15,337 nucleotides of DNA from Planctomycetota bacterium (GTDB lineage: Bacteria > Planctomycetota > Phycisphaerae > Sedimentisphaerales > SM23-30): the NCBI GenBank assembly GCA_022705365.1, contig JAKJEP010000039.1:397-15733 (forward strand). The letters are read 5' to 3'. A program made the translations under genes and the position numbers. Positions within the stretch are counted from its first letter, which is position 1; each line of letters starts with the position of its first letter. A model generated the notes under the pieces. That model made no database searches. It was not told the origin of the DNA and saw only the letters and a program-made list of their open reading frames with translations. Positions 1 to 6,814 of the stretch are shown here, piece after piece.

Positions 1-505
1 CCGCCAGCAGTTTTTCGATGCCCAGGTAATCCAGCAAGGCCCGCTGCACTTCGACCATATCGCTGATAGTGATCATGGGGAAAGACAAGCCATATGGCCG
101 GCCGGTTTGCGGATCGAGGCTGCTGGGGCCGGTCGTGCCCATACAGCCGCCCAGGCAGTTGGAACAGATGACAAAATAGAGGCTGGTATCAAACGGTTTG
201 CCCGGCCCGACCATGTTATCCCACCAGCCGGGCTTGCGGTCTTCCTTTTTGTGCCGGCCGGCTACATGGGCATCGCCGGAAAGGGCGTGGGTAATTAAAA
301 TCGCATTGTCTTTTTTCTCATTTAATTGCCCGTAGGTTTCATAGGCCACATCAATCGGCCCCAGCGACCGGCCGCACTCCAGATTCAGCTTATCCGCTCC
401 TTCAAACAGGCGGACATATTTTCTTTCCACCAATCCGACCGATTGGGAAAGGTCTTCGGGCTGTTCGCCGGGCTGGGTCAGCATAGAACTATTACGATTC
501 GGCAT
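1..505 (-). CDS. metX: Homoserine O-acetyltransferase MetX, N-terminal part (runs off left edge)
   Basis: MetX acetylates L-homoserine with acetyl-CoA, the entry step of methionine synthesis by direct sulfhydrylation; it is a cytosolic alpha/beta-hydrolase-fold enzyme. The reverse strand reads about 168 codons. It contains YETYGQLN, then [10 protein letters not shown], a [10 protein letters not shown] segment, and [16 protein letters not shown], which is the signature stretch of the MetX family. The window ends shortly before the nucleophile elbow (GGSMGG in the family), so the catalytic serine, aspartate and histidine are not visible. I place the start at the ATG at 505 because it gives the usual short N-terminus. 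It has no Shine-Dalgarno at normal spacing; the nearest purine-rich run lies within a short upstream reading frame (512-553). A serine O-acetyltransferase of the same fold is possible but less likely from the motif spelling. Confidence 0.92.
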   Translation of the reverse strand, partial: MPNRNSSMLTQPGEQPEDLSQSVGLVERKYVRLFEGADKLNLECGRSLGPIDVAYETYGQLNEKKDNAILITHALSGDAHVAGRHKKEDRKPGWWDNMVGPGKPFDTSLYFVICSNCLGGCMGTTGPSSLDPQTGRPYGLSFPMITISDMVEVQRALLDYLGIEKLLA

Positions 506-511
506 AGGAGT

Positions 512-553
512 TTATTTTTCCGCCTTCAAAAATTCCAGGTTTTTGCTTATCAT
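512..553 (-). other. 13-codon upstream reading frame before metX
   Basis: An ATG at 553 is preceded by AAGGTG with a 7-nt gap. The frame encodes MISKNLEFLKAEK and stops 6 nt before the metX ATG, in the same frame as metX. metX itself lacks a well-placed ribosome binding site, so ribosomes finishing this frame could restart on metX. The peptide contains no run of methionine or related codons, so it does not look like a classical attenuator. Chance occurrence is possible. Confidence 0.3.
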
Positions 554-670
554 TTTATAACACCTTCTACTGTTATGGTACGCGAAAATCCGTCGGATAG
601 TCAAAGGTATTTTTTGAACGCTCTGGCTCGACCTTACTCCCGGATTCCTGCACCTTCGGTACAATTTCTT

Positions 671-698
671 TCGACAAACCTGAAAAACCGGATACAAT
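671..698 (+). promoter_or_regulatory. Sigma70-like promoter for the exchanger gene, possibly leaderless
   Basis: TCGACA (671-676, 5 of 6 to consensus) is separated by 16 bp from TACAAT (693-698, 5 of 6). A start point 7 nt past the -10 box falls on or next to the A of the ATG at 705. The 30 bp before that ATG contain no Shine-Dalgarno. The simplest reading is a leaderless transcript. Confidence 0.5.
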
Positions 699-704
699 CC
701 GCCT

Positions 705-1661
705 ATGCTGTATCTATTATTTGTTATCGGCTTTGTGTTCCTGATCAAGGGTGCGGATTGGCTGGTGGACGGCGGCTCGTCTCTCGGCCGGCGGCTCCAT
801 ATATCCGATCTGGTCATCGGACTTACCATCGTTGCCTTTGGCACCTCCACCCCGGAGTTATTTGTCAATGTCATCGCCAGCATCAGAGGCAATGCCGATA
901 TTGCCATCGGCAACATTCTGGGCAGCAATATCGCTAATATCTTTCTCATTCTGGGTGTGGCCGTGCTCATCAGCCCGGTGACGGTGGGCAGAGGCACTGT
1001 CTGGAAAGAAATTCCCCTGAGTCTGCTGGCGGTTCTCCTGCTGGGGGTAATGGCCAATGACCGGCTCATCGATCAGATGGACTTTGCTATCCTGAGCCGC
1101 AGTGAGGGGCTGGTATTCCTGGCCTTCTTTCTGGTTTTTATGTTTTATACCGCCACCATTGCCAGGCGGATCGAAGGTATGGATAATCTTCTGCCGCATA
1201 AAACATTCCCCTTATGGCGTGCGTTTCTGATGGTTTTGGCAGGCATTGTCGGGCTGGCCCTGGGCGGAAAATGGGTGGTGGACGGCGCTGTTCATATTGC
1301 CGAGCAGGCCGGGGTCAGCCAGTCGATGATCGGCCTGACCATCGTGTCTATTGGGACTTCCCTGCCGGAACTGGCCACTTCCGCGGTGGCAGCCTATAAA
1401 AAAAATGTGGAAATCGCCGTAGGAAATGTCGTCGGATCGAATATCTTCAATATTTTTATGGTGCTGGGCGTCAGTGCGGTAATCAAGCCGCTGCCTTTTC
1501 CCGCTGCCGCCAATTTCGATATCGGAGTTGTCATTTTTGCCAGCCTGCTGCTCTTTCTTTTTATGTTCATCGGGAAAAAACATACGCTGGATCGAAAGGA
1601 AGGATTGGTTTTCCTGTTTTTGTATCTCATTTATATCGGCTTTACCGTTTATCGGGGATAA
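705..1661 (+). CDS. yrbG: Calcium/sodium antiporter, CaCA family (YrbG-like)
   Basis: This is an inner-membrane exchanger of 318 residues, the usual size for bacterial YrbG-type proteins, predicted to extrude Ca2+ in exchange for Na+ or H+. It shows the internal duplication that defines the family. The first alpha repeat has GTSTPEL at residues 46-52 and GNILGSN at 69-75; the second has GTSLPEL at 217-223 and GNVVGSN at 240-246. The glutamate in each GTSxPEL motif is the ion-binding acidic residue of the family. About ten hydrophobic segments surround the repeats, with a charged loop near residues 118-165 between the halves. The start at 705 gives an N-terminus that begins directly in the first membrane helix. 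The gene is convergent with the stress-protein gene, leaving only 3 bp between the two stop codons. Ion specificity cannot be read from sequence alone. Confidence 0.93.
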   Translation: MLYLLFVIGFVFLIKGADWLVDGGSSLGRRLHISDLVIGLTIVAFGTSTPELFVNVIASIRGNADIAIGNILGSNIANIFLILGVAVLISPVTVGRGTVWKEIPLSLLAVLLLGVMANDRLIDQMDFAILSRSEGLVFLAFFLVFMFYTATIARRIEGMDNLLPHKTFPLWRAFLMVLAGIVGLALGGKWVVDGAVHIAEQAGVSQSMIGLTIVSIGTSLPELATSAVAAYKKNVEIAVGNVVGSNIFNIFMVLGVSAVIKPLPFPAAANFDIGVVIFASLLLFLFMFIGKKHTLDRKEGLVFLFLYLIYIGFTVYRG

Positions 1662-1664
1662 TCT

Positions 1665-2138
1665 TCAGGAAACCGGGGGCGATTGCTGACCGGCGTGCCG
1701 GACGGTCAGAACGGGGCAGGGGGATTTGTGGACGATCTTGTCGGTGACAGAACCCAGAAGGACGGAGGCCAGACCGCTGCGACCGTGGGTGGCGATGACA
1801 ATCAGGTCAATTTGAAAATCCTGCGCATACTGGAGGATGCTGTTGGCAGGATGACCGCTAATCACCTGGGCAACAAGCTGGATCGGCAGATCTTTAAAAT
1901 GCTGCTCTGCGAACTGCGTCATCTGCCGCTGGGCGGCTTGCAGGATTTCCTGGGTAGGGACCACGGCGGGGATGACGTTTTCCCCGGCCCCCAGCCAATA
2001 CTGATAGGATTCATCCAGAACGTGAAGGCAGTGCAGCCGGCAGTCAAATTGCCGGGCAAAGGTTATGGCATAAGGTAATGCGGCCAGCGAAAATTCGGAA
2101 AAATCGGTCGGATACAAAATATTTTTCATCGGGTCCAT
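1665..2138 (-). CDS. Universal stress protein, UspA family
   Basis: This is a single-domain UspA-fold protein of 157 residues, a cytosolic nucleotide-binding protein usually induced by starvation or stress. The N-terminus has the family signature ILYPTDFSEFS, with D12 at the adenine site. The C-terminal part reads IATHGRSGLASVLLGSV, which fits the ATP-binding pattern G-2x-G-9x-G-S at G119 and G129-S130. The first glycine of that pattern is alanine (A116), a substitution I believe occurs in the family. The start at 2138 is preceded by GAGG with 9 nt spacing, and a near-consensus promoter lies further upstream at 2192-2220. Its convergence with the Ca2+ exchanger is probably positional rather than functional. 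The physiological trigger is unknown. Confidence 0.92.
   Translation of the reverse strand: MDPMKNILYPTDFSEFSLAALPYAITFARQFDCRLHCLHVLDESYQYWLGAGENVIPAVVPTQEILQAAQRQMTQFAEQHFKDLPIQLVAQVISGHPANSILQYAQDFQIDLIVIATHGRSGLASVLLGSVTDKIVHKSPCPVLTVRHAGQQSPPVS
1686..1709. repeat. Inverted repeat past the exchanger stop codon
   Basis: CTGACCG (1686-1692) and CGGTCAG (1703-1709) form a perfect 7-bp stem with a 10-nt loop, 24 bp after the exchanger stop and inside the 3' end of the uspA-type gene. No T-tract follows on either strand, so an intrinsic terminator is not supported, though it could help stop convergent transcription. Confidence 0.3.
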
Positions 2139-2191
2139 GTTCTTTATCCTCTTTTTAGATGCCTGCGTTGCCTTGTGACCAGTCTATAAAT

Positions 2192-2220
2192 ATTGTAGCC
2201 CGTGCCGGTTAAATTCTCAA
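2192..2220 (-). promoter_or_regulatory. Sigma70-like promoter for the UspA-family gene
   Basis: On the minus strand TTGAGA (2220-2215, 5 of 6) and TACAAT (2197-2192, 5 of 6) are separated by exactly 17 bp. The predicted start point near 2185 gives a leader of about 47 nt that contains the gene's Shine-Dalgarno. Orientation and position fit the gene starting at 2138. Confidence 0.65.
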
Positions 2221-2292
2221 GTGTTTTTGGCGGCACAGATGAAAAAGAGGAACGGGTCAGGCTATTTGCTTGCAATTTCGGGTATTTTCATT

Positions 2293-2322
2293 TAACTATC
2301 TTATTGTGAATACAGATAGTTA
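2293..2322. promoter_or_regulatory. Inverted repeat, candidate operator or leader hairpin before the epimerase gene
   Basis: TAACTATC (2293-2300) and GATAGTTA (2315-2322) form a perfect 8-bp inverted repeat with a 14-nt spacer. It lies 57 bp before the epimerase start, just downstream of a possible -35 box TTGCAA (2270-2275). Two half-sites about two helical turns apart suit a dimeric repressor; a transcript hairpin is the alternative. Confidence 0.3.
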
Positions 2323-2379
2323 GGACGGAATAGAGGCAGGATGCGGTGTGCCGCTGACGCCGCCGGAAAGGAAGACAGA

Positions 2380-3378
2380 ATGAATTTGGTAACTGGTGCA
2401 ACGGGACTGCTGGGCAGTCACATAGCGGAGCGGCTGGTACAAGCTGGCCAGCCGGTGCGGGCTTTGGTACGAGCCGGTTCCGACACCTCGTTTTTGGACA
2501 GTCTGAGGGTAGAAAAGATAGTGGCAAATCTGGCGAACCCCTCGACTCTGGCGGCCGCCTGCCAGGGGGTAGAGGTAGTCTATCATGCGGCGGCCCGAGT
2601 GGGGGACTGGGGGCCCTGGTCGGAATTTCAGCGGGATACCATCGAGGCGACGAAGAATATGGCGGAGGCGGCCCAAAAAGCCGGGGTGCGGCGGTTCCTC
2701 CATATTTCCAGTATCAGTGCCTACGGCCACCCGAACGGAAAAAATCTGGTGCTGGACGAGACGGCCCCGTTGGGAACCAATCTGCATCGGTGGAGTTATT
2801 ATTCGATTGCCAAGGTAGAAGCGGAAAAATTGCTGTGGCAGATGCACCGCCAGCAGGGCCTGGGGCTGACGGTAATCCGTCCGTCGTGGATTTACGGGCC
2901 GCGGGACCGGACCAGTATTGCCCGGCTGCACCGGATGTTCACTACCGGCAGAATCAAGATTCTGGGCAGCGGAAATAACCGGTTGAATACGGTATATGCC
3001 GGGAATGTAGCGGATGCCTGCCTGCTGGCAGCACAAAAGGAGGCGGCGATCGGGCAGGCGTACAATTGCAGCAACGACGGCGAAATTACGCAAAAGGAAT
3101 ATATGGATAAGTTTGCCGCAGCCTTTGGCTGCCGCCCGCCCGCCCGGAAGGTTCCCTATTGGCTGGCCTACTCAGTCGGATTCGACTGCGAGTGTATCGG
3201 ACGGCTGCTGCGGCTGAAAAAACCGCCGTTTATAACCCGTTACAGCGTTTGGCTGATGGGCCGGGATGTGTTCTTTTCCACCGAAAAAGCCCGCCGTCAG
3301 CTTGGCTGGCAAAGCAGAATTGGATATGATGAGGGCATTCCATTGACGGCGAAATGGTATTTAAAACGGCTCGCTTAA
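2380..3378 (+). CDS. NAD(P)-dependent epimerase/reductase, extended SDR family
   Basis: This is a cytosolic Rossmann-fold oxidoreductase of 332 residues. The cofactor loop TGATGLLG is at residues 5-12. The active-site serine lies in HISSISAYG (about 108-115), and the catalytic pair YxxxK is Y141 and K145 in SYYSIAK. The following RPSWIYGPRD is typical of the extended SDR group that includes UDP-sugar epimerases, dihydroflavonol-4-reductase-like and 3-beta-HSD-like enzymes. I chose the ATG at 2380 over an in-frame ATG at 2341 because AAGGA sits about 7 nt before it and because the nucleotide loop then begins at residue 5, as usual. The substrate cannot be assigned. It has no operon partner: the upstream gene is divergent and a tRNA follows. 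Confidence 0.88.
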   Translation: MNLVTGATGLLGSHIAERLVQAGQPVRALVRAGSDTSFLDSLRVEKIVANLANPSTLAAACQGVEVVYHAAARVGDWGPWSEFQRDTIEATKNMAEAAQKAGVRRFLHISSISAYGHPNGKNLVLDETAPLGTNLHRWSYYSIAKVEAEKLLWQMHRQQGLGLTVIRPSWIYGPRDRTSIARLHRMFTTGRIKILGSGNNRLNTVYAGNVADACLLAAQKEAAIGQAYNCSNDGEITQKEYMDKFAAAFGCRPPARKVPYWLAYSVGFDCECIGRLLRLKKPPFITRYSVWLMGRDVFFSTEKARRQLGWQSRIGYDEGIPLTAKWYLKRLA

Positions 3379-3475
3379 TACTAACCGTATGCTCAAAGAA
3401 ACCATTTCCCGAAATCGTGTGGAAAATACTTGCATAACCATCTTTTTAATAGTAGATTTACAGCAGTTGTACGCT

Positions 3476-3563
<88 letters not shown>

Positions 3564-3638
3564 GTTACTATTTTTCTGAAAGATCATAACTAGTTGAAAT
3601 TTCAGAGTTTAGCATTTTTTTCTCGTCCGGGAAACCTC

Positions 3639-3671
3639 TTTTGTGGAACTATTTGTGGAAGTTTTGTGGAA
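3639..3671 (+). repeat. Three direct TTTGTGGAA repeats, possible recombinase arm sites
   Basis: TTTGTGGAA occurs within 3639-3648, 3651-3660 and 3662-3671, with start-to-start distances of 12 and 11 bp, near one helical turn. They lie between the tRNA 3' end and the recombinase remnant, the place where arm-type binding sites of tRNA-targeting tyrosine recombinases often sit. The binding role is inferred. Confidence 0.4.
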
Positions 3672-3714
3672 AAAAGGTTCTCCGCTGAGTGAAAAAACGA
3701 TCCAATTAAACGGT

Positions 3715-3912
3715 GTGAAGTCCACACGAAAAGAGCGGCTCGGACGGGTGACGATCTACCTTCGCGGCAAGATTTGGTACTGATATTACTGGGTGAATGG
3801 ACGGCGGGTACACTGCCGGGTGATGCCAAACCAATCGAACTATTTACTCCGAAACAGGAGGAGGCTTTCTGGCAGGTATGTGATGACTGGCAGTTTCCTA
3901 TTTTCCTGGCTA
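3715..3912 (+). pseudogene. Tyrosine recombinase/integrase remnant, internally deleted and interrupted
   Basis: Two pieces of one integrase type are visible in different frames. From 3715 the frame reads KSTRKERLGRVTIYLRGKIW, a stop (TGA at 3781-3783), then YYWVNGRRVHCRV; this is the N-terminal strand region seen in planctomycete integrases. From about 3823, in the next frame, it reads DAKPIELFTPKQEEAF followed by WQVCDDWQFPIFLA, the start of the catalytic domain just before the usual TGLRPGEL box. The roughly 90 or more residues expected between these pieces (the core-binding domain) are missing. Everything after FLA is also missing, including the catalytic Arg, His and Tyr residues. It cannot encode an active recombinase. 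Its place beside tRNA-Ser fits an old integration event. The family assignment rests on remembered motif similarity. Confidence 0.72.
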
Positions 3913-3990
3913 GCCACGATCCCCGAACCCTGCACTCTCTGCCTATTGGGATTGGGAGCTGTATCATTACTGAGCAGGAGCGGAACCTGA
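3913..3990 (+). pseudogene. Orphan PEP-CTERM sorting tail fused to the integrase remnant
   Basis: The frame from 3913 to the stop at 3988-3990 reads ATIPEPCTLCLLGLGAVS and then LLSRSGT. This has the three parts of a PEP-CTERM signal: a PEP triplet, a hydrophobic segment of about 14 residues and a short basic end. Such tails direct secreted proteins to exosortase for processing and are numerous in many Planctomycetota. Here no secreted domain precedes it. The tail begins within a base or two of the last recognisable integrase codon, in another frame, so it appears to be the severed 3' end of a different gene brought next to the integrase. The frame is open upstream through integrase sequence to a GTG at 3793, but a functional 65-residue product seems unlikely. 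Confidence 0.6.
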
Positions 3991-4556
3991 TTTTTCTGAA
4001 AATCACACGTGATATTTTTCTGCGGCAGGGAGTCAGGATGCCCCTGATTGTTCTGGCCATAAATCCCTGTACACCGATCCTGAAAGCGGCCTACCTACAC
4101 CCCTGCCGGGAGGTTAGGACAGCCCTTTCCACTCACTTACCGAGTCGCATAGCCGACAGACTCTGAGTAATCAGATACTGTAGGTGAGTAGAAAAAGTGA
4201 ATAAAAATGAATTGACACTCGCAGTGTCATGGGATAGGTACGTCTTGGGTGCCGCATATTTACGCCGCCATCCGCCGCGATTTTTTACCGCCCTTTACAC
4301 ATAATCTTCCAGATGGCGGAAGTGGCCGTGCCGAGTGCACTTTTTCGGCAGATTCTTGAGCGAATCAGCCGATTGAGAGCCAGCCCGGAACTCGTGAGTA
4401 CAGGATAAGCAGCAATGTTGCGAAAATCCGCACCATTGAAGGGAAATCGGCAGTCGAGGTGCGTCGAAAGACTGCCGAAATACTGGATTTTCGGTGAGGT
4501 AGCATGTTTGGGAGCCTTTCTGGGAGTCGTATCGGCCATGTTAGTGACGAGGCGAC
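3991..4556. other. Non-coding, degraded stretch
   Basis: No convincing gene is present between the PEP-CTERM tail and the promoter of the LamG/DUF1080 gene. Two frames stay open, at 3774-4166 and from 4415 onwards, but beyond the integrase part neither resembles a known protein. A 31-codon frame at 4314-4409 has no ribosome binding site. A perfect palindrome (TGACACT, 3-nt loop, AGTGTCA) lies at 4213-4229. The stretch reads as eroded remains of an inserted element. Confidence 0.5.
4213..4229. repeat. Perfect 7-bp palindrome
   Basis: TGACACT (4213-4219), CGC, AGTGTCA (4223-4229). It overlaps a TTGACA at 4212-4217 that has no good -10 box 16-18 bp away. It may be an operator or a relic of a terminal repeat; no neighbouring gene starts within 380 bp. 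Confidence 0.3.
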
Positions 4557-4586
4557 TTGACATCGAGGCCCCGCTTCTGGTATTAT
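4557..4586 (+). promoter_or_regulatory. Near-consensus sigma70-like promoter of the LamG/DUF1080 gene
   Basis: TTGACA (4557-4562, 6 of 6) and TATTAT (4581-4586, 5 of 6) are 18 bp apart. Start of transcription is predicted near 4593. AGGAG follows at 4603-4607 and the ATG at 4616, with 8 nt between. This compact set decides the translation start and argues against the longer frame that opens at 4415. Confidence 0.72.
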
Positions 4587-4615
4587 TGACCGTGTTGCGT
4601 GTAGGAGTACAAATT

Positions 4616-6577
4616 ATGACGTTAAATGGCAAATCCCGGGAAAAACGCTTCGCCGTCGTGGCCATGGCGATGCTTTATCTGTGCGCCCATCACAATCCGG
4701 CCGATGCTGTCGATAAAGCCGGCGCCGCGCCCCAGGACTTCGCCCGCGGGCTTGTGGGCCACTGGACGTTCGATGATGGCGAGGGATCGATCGCGTGCGA
4801 TGTCTCGGGTCGGGGCAACCACGGCACGGTCATGGGCGGCGCGAAATGGACCCAGGGCATCATCGGCGGCGCCTTGGAGTTCGATGGAATGGATGACTTC
4901 GTCTCGATTCCGAATGAGAGCAAGTTCGACATCACGGGCAGCGTCACGGTGTCGGTCTGGATACGAGTCGAATCCTTCACGAAATCGTGGCAGGCCATCG
5001 TGACCAAGGGGGATTGCGCCTGGAGACTGCACAGGGCGAGCAGCAGGAATAGTGTGGGTTTTGCCTGCTCGGATCTCTCGCGGAATCAGATAGGCGATCT
5101 CTATGGCGACAAAGATGTCGCCGACGGCCAGTGGCGCCACGTCGCCGGTGTTCTCGACGGGACCAGGATATCCATCTACGTGGATGGCGCTCTGGACGCT
5201 TCAGCGGCGTCTTCACCGAACATCAGTGTCAACGATTACTCCGTACTCATCGGCGAGAACGCGCAGGCCACAGGAAGGCTCTTTCGTGGCCTGATCGACG
5301 ATGTCCGCATTTACGACCGCGCTCTCTCCGTCGATGAACTGCGGGCGCTTGTCACAGCCGGCGGAGTTGCGGCGCCCCCGCCGAGCCCTCCTGTTGCAAC
5401 CGCCCCGTCAGCGCCCGTGCCAAGCCTCCCTGCGGATGGGTTCCAAAAGATCTTCGACGGCAGCACGCTCAAGGGCTGGAACGCCCTCGACATGAGCTAC
5501 TGGTCCGTTCGCGACGGCGCCATCACCACCGAGTCCACGGACGAACACCCGTGCAGGAAGAATCAGTTTCTGGTCTGGCAGGGCGGGGATGTGACCGACT
5601 TTGAGGTCAAGCTGAAGTTTCGGGTCAAGGGCAATGACTGCAACTCCGGAGTGCAGTTTCGCAGCAAGATGTGCGAGGACGGTCTGGCGATCGGATACCA
5701 AGCTGACATCTACCAGTCGGGAGGGTATCTGGGCGGGGTCTGTGATGAGCTTCACAATCGCAAAGGACCGGAACTCCTGAGCGCCAACGGTTTCAAGACG
5801 GTGATCGACAAGGACGGCAAGCGCACGCGTATCCCGATCGACACGATGGCGACGTTCAAGGAGTGGGACCAGTGGAACGACTACCACATCATCGCCAAGG
5901 GGCACAAAATGATCCTGCGGATCAATGGCGTGACGGCTTCGGAGCTGATCGACAACGAGGAGGGTCACTACGATCTCCAGGGAATCCTCGGTTTGCAGCT
6001 GCGCGCGGGCGAGCCGATGACGGTGCAGTTCAAGGACATCTACCTGAAGCAGCTGGAGGAGGGCTTTGTCCCGCTTTTCGACGGCAAGACACTCGACGGC
6101 TGGCATCTCATGAACGGCGCCCAGTTTGTCGTTGAGGACGGCGTCCTGAAGCACAAGGGCGGCCTTGGATGGCTGCGGAGCGAGAAACAGTATACCGACT
6201 TCGTCCTGCGTCTCGAATTCCGCTTCCTGGAACCCGAACAGGACGGCGGCGTTTTCGTGCGATCCAACACGGCAGGCGACAACTGGCCCGATCGCAAATA
6301 CGAGGTGCAGATTGAGAACACCGAGCGCATGGCGAAGATCTTTGGCGCCGACCATGATTTGAATGTCGAGTTGGCACAGAAAGCTCTCAAGCCCACGGGC
6401 GAGTGGAACGAGTACGAAATCAAGCTCATCGGGTCGAAGATCGAAGTTCGCTTAAACGGCGAACTCGTCAGCAAGTCCGACAAGATGAACGGGCTCACGC
6501 ACGGTTACATCGGCCTGCAGGGCGAGAACGGCGCCCACGAGTACCGGAACTTCCGGATCAAAGATCTGAGCAAGTAG
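4616..6577 (+). CDS. Secreted LamG plus tandem DUF1080 (3-keto-disaccharide hydrolase-like) protein
   Basis: A 653-residue exported protein. Residues 1-31 form a signal peptide: a basic KSREKR start, a hydrophobic core, and an ADA cleavage motif at 29-31. A LamG/concanavalin-like domain spans about 44-248 (GLVGHWTFDDGEGS, WRHVAGVLDGTRISIYVDG, GLIDDVRIYDRALS). A Pro/Ala linker at 253-273 leads to two DUF1080 domains, about 275-478 (FQKIFDGSTLKGWN) and 483-650 (FVPLFDGKTLDGWH). The family's FDGxTLxGW opening is present in both. DUF1080 members cleave 3-keto-glycosides; LamG probably binds glycan. The two copies differ greatly, the first being longer with CNSGVQFRS and the second with DGGVFVRSN, so they may have different substrates. 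Third codon positions are strongly G/C, unlike the flanking genes, suggesting recent transfer. The start at 4616 is set by AGGAG at 8 nt and by the signal peptide. Which domain is catalytic is not determined. Confidence 0.9.
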   Translation: MTLNGKSREKRFAVVAMAMLYLCAHHNPADAVDKAGAAPQDFARGLVGHWTFDDGEGSIACDVSGRGNHGTVMGGAKWTQGIIGGALEFDGMDDFVSIPNESKFDITGSVTVSVWIRVESFTKSWQAIVTKGDCAWRLHRASSRNSVGFACSDLSRNQIGDLYGDKDVADGQWRHVAGVLDGTRISIYVDGALDASAASSPNISVNDYSVLIGENAQATGRLFRGLIDDVRIYDRALSVDELRALVTAGGVAAPPPSPPVATAPSAPVPSLPADGFQKIFDGSTLKGWNALDMSYWSVRDGAITTESTDEHPCRKNQFLVWQGGDVTDFEVKLKFRVKGNDCNSGVQFRSKMCEDGLAIGYQADIYQSGGYLGGVCDELHNRKGPELLSANGFKTVIDKDGKRTRIPIDTMATFKEWDQWNDYHIIAKGHKMILRINGVTASELIDNEEGHYDLQGILGLQLRAGEPMTVQFKDIYLKQLEEGFVPLFDGKTLDGWHLMNGAQFVVEDGVLKHKGGLGWLRSEKQYTDFVLRLEFRFLEPEQDGGVFVRSNTAGDNWPDRKYEVQIENTERMAKIFGADHDLNVELAQKALKPTGEWNEYEIKLIGSKIEVRLNGELVSKSDKMNGLTHGYIGLQGENGAHEYRNFRIKDLSK

Positions 6578-6814
6578 CGTCCCCATCGGGTAAGGCAGAA
6601 ATGGTTAATACACGGTCAATATAATCCTTCCGTCGCGGCTTTCGATTTTCGAGACAGCCGCATGTACGGCGGTCTTCACTTCCGGCGCGCGGATCATCCT
6701 CATTAGAACAACTGGAATAGCGGCAGAATGTCCGCTACATGTGTGCTTGATTGCGACGAAGAAAGGCGAGAAGTAATCAACCGAAGAAAACCTGATGGTC
6801 GTGGAGTGCAAAGC
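6578..6814. other. Intergenic stretch with a possible minus-strand gene tail
   Basis: No complete gene is seen. On the minus strand, 6605-6703 reads RMIRAPEVKTAVHAAVSKIE then SRDGRIILTVY and a stop. It ends in a beta-strand-like pattern reminiscent of glycosidase C-termini. Upstream in that frame the sequence is only the shadow of another ORF, so it would be a 3' remnant. Weak evidence. Confidence 0.25.

Noticed and set aside
512..1069. Long minus-strand frame of 185 codons over the exchanger gene
   Set aside because: It is antisense to a clear CaCA gene and low in protein-like character; only its last 13 codons (512-553) have a separate start and ribosome binding site.
2320..3093. 257-codon minus-strand frame opposite the epimerase
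   Set aside because: Rich in Pro and Arg, no recognisable motif, no ribosome binding site; the plus-strand SDR motifs explain this DNA.
3639..3671. CRISPR-like array
   Set aside because: Repeats are only 9-10 bp with spacers of 1-2 bp, and no cas gene is present.
4298..4345. Resemblance between 4298-4345 and 14334-14375 (ACATAATC ... CCAGATGG ... CCGTG)
   Set aside because: It needs several gaps and has no long identical core, unlike the 80-bp repeat pair; chance is sufficient.
4415..4615. 67-codon N-terminal extension of the LamG/DUF1080 protein
   Set aside because: The promoter at 4557-4586, the AGGAG at 4603-4607 and the signal peptide all place the start at 4616; the extension would put the export signal in the middle of the protein.
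5408..6355. 315-codon minus-strand frame opposite the DUF1080 gene
   Set aside because: A typical antisense artefact of high GC3 coding DNA; the plus strand has signal peptide, domains and promoter.
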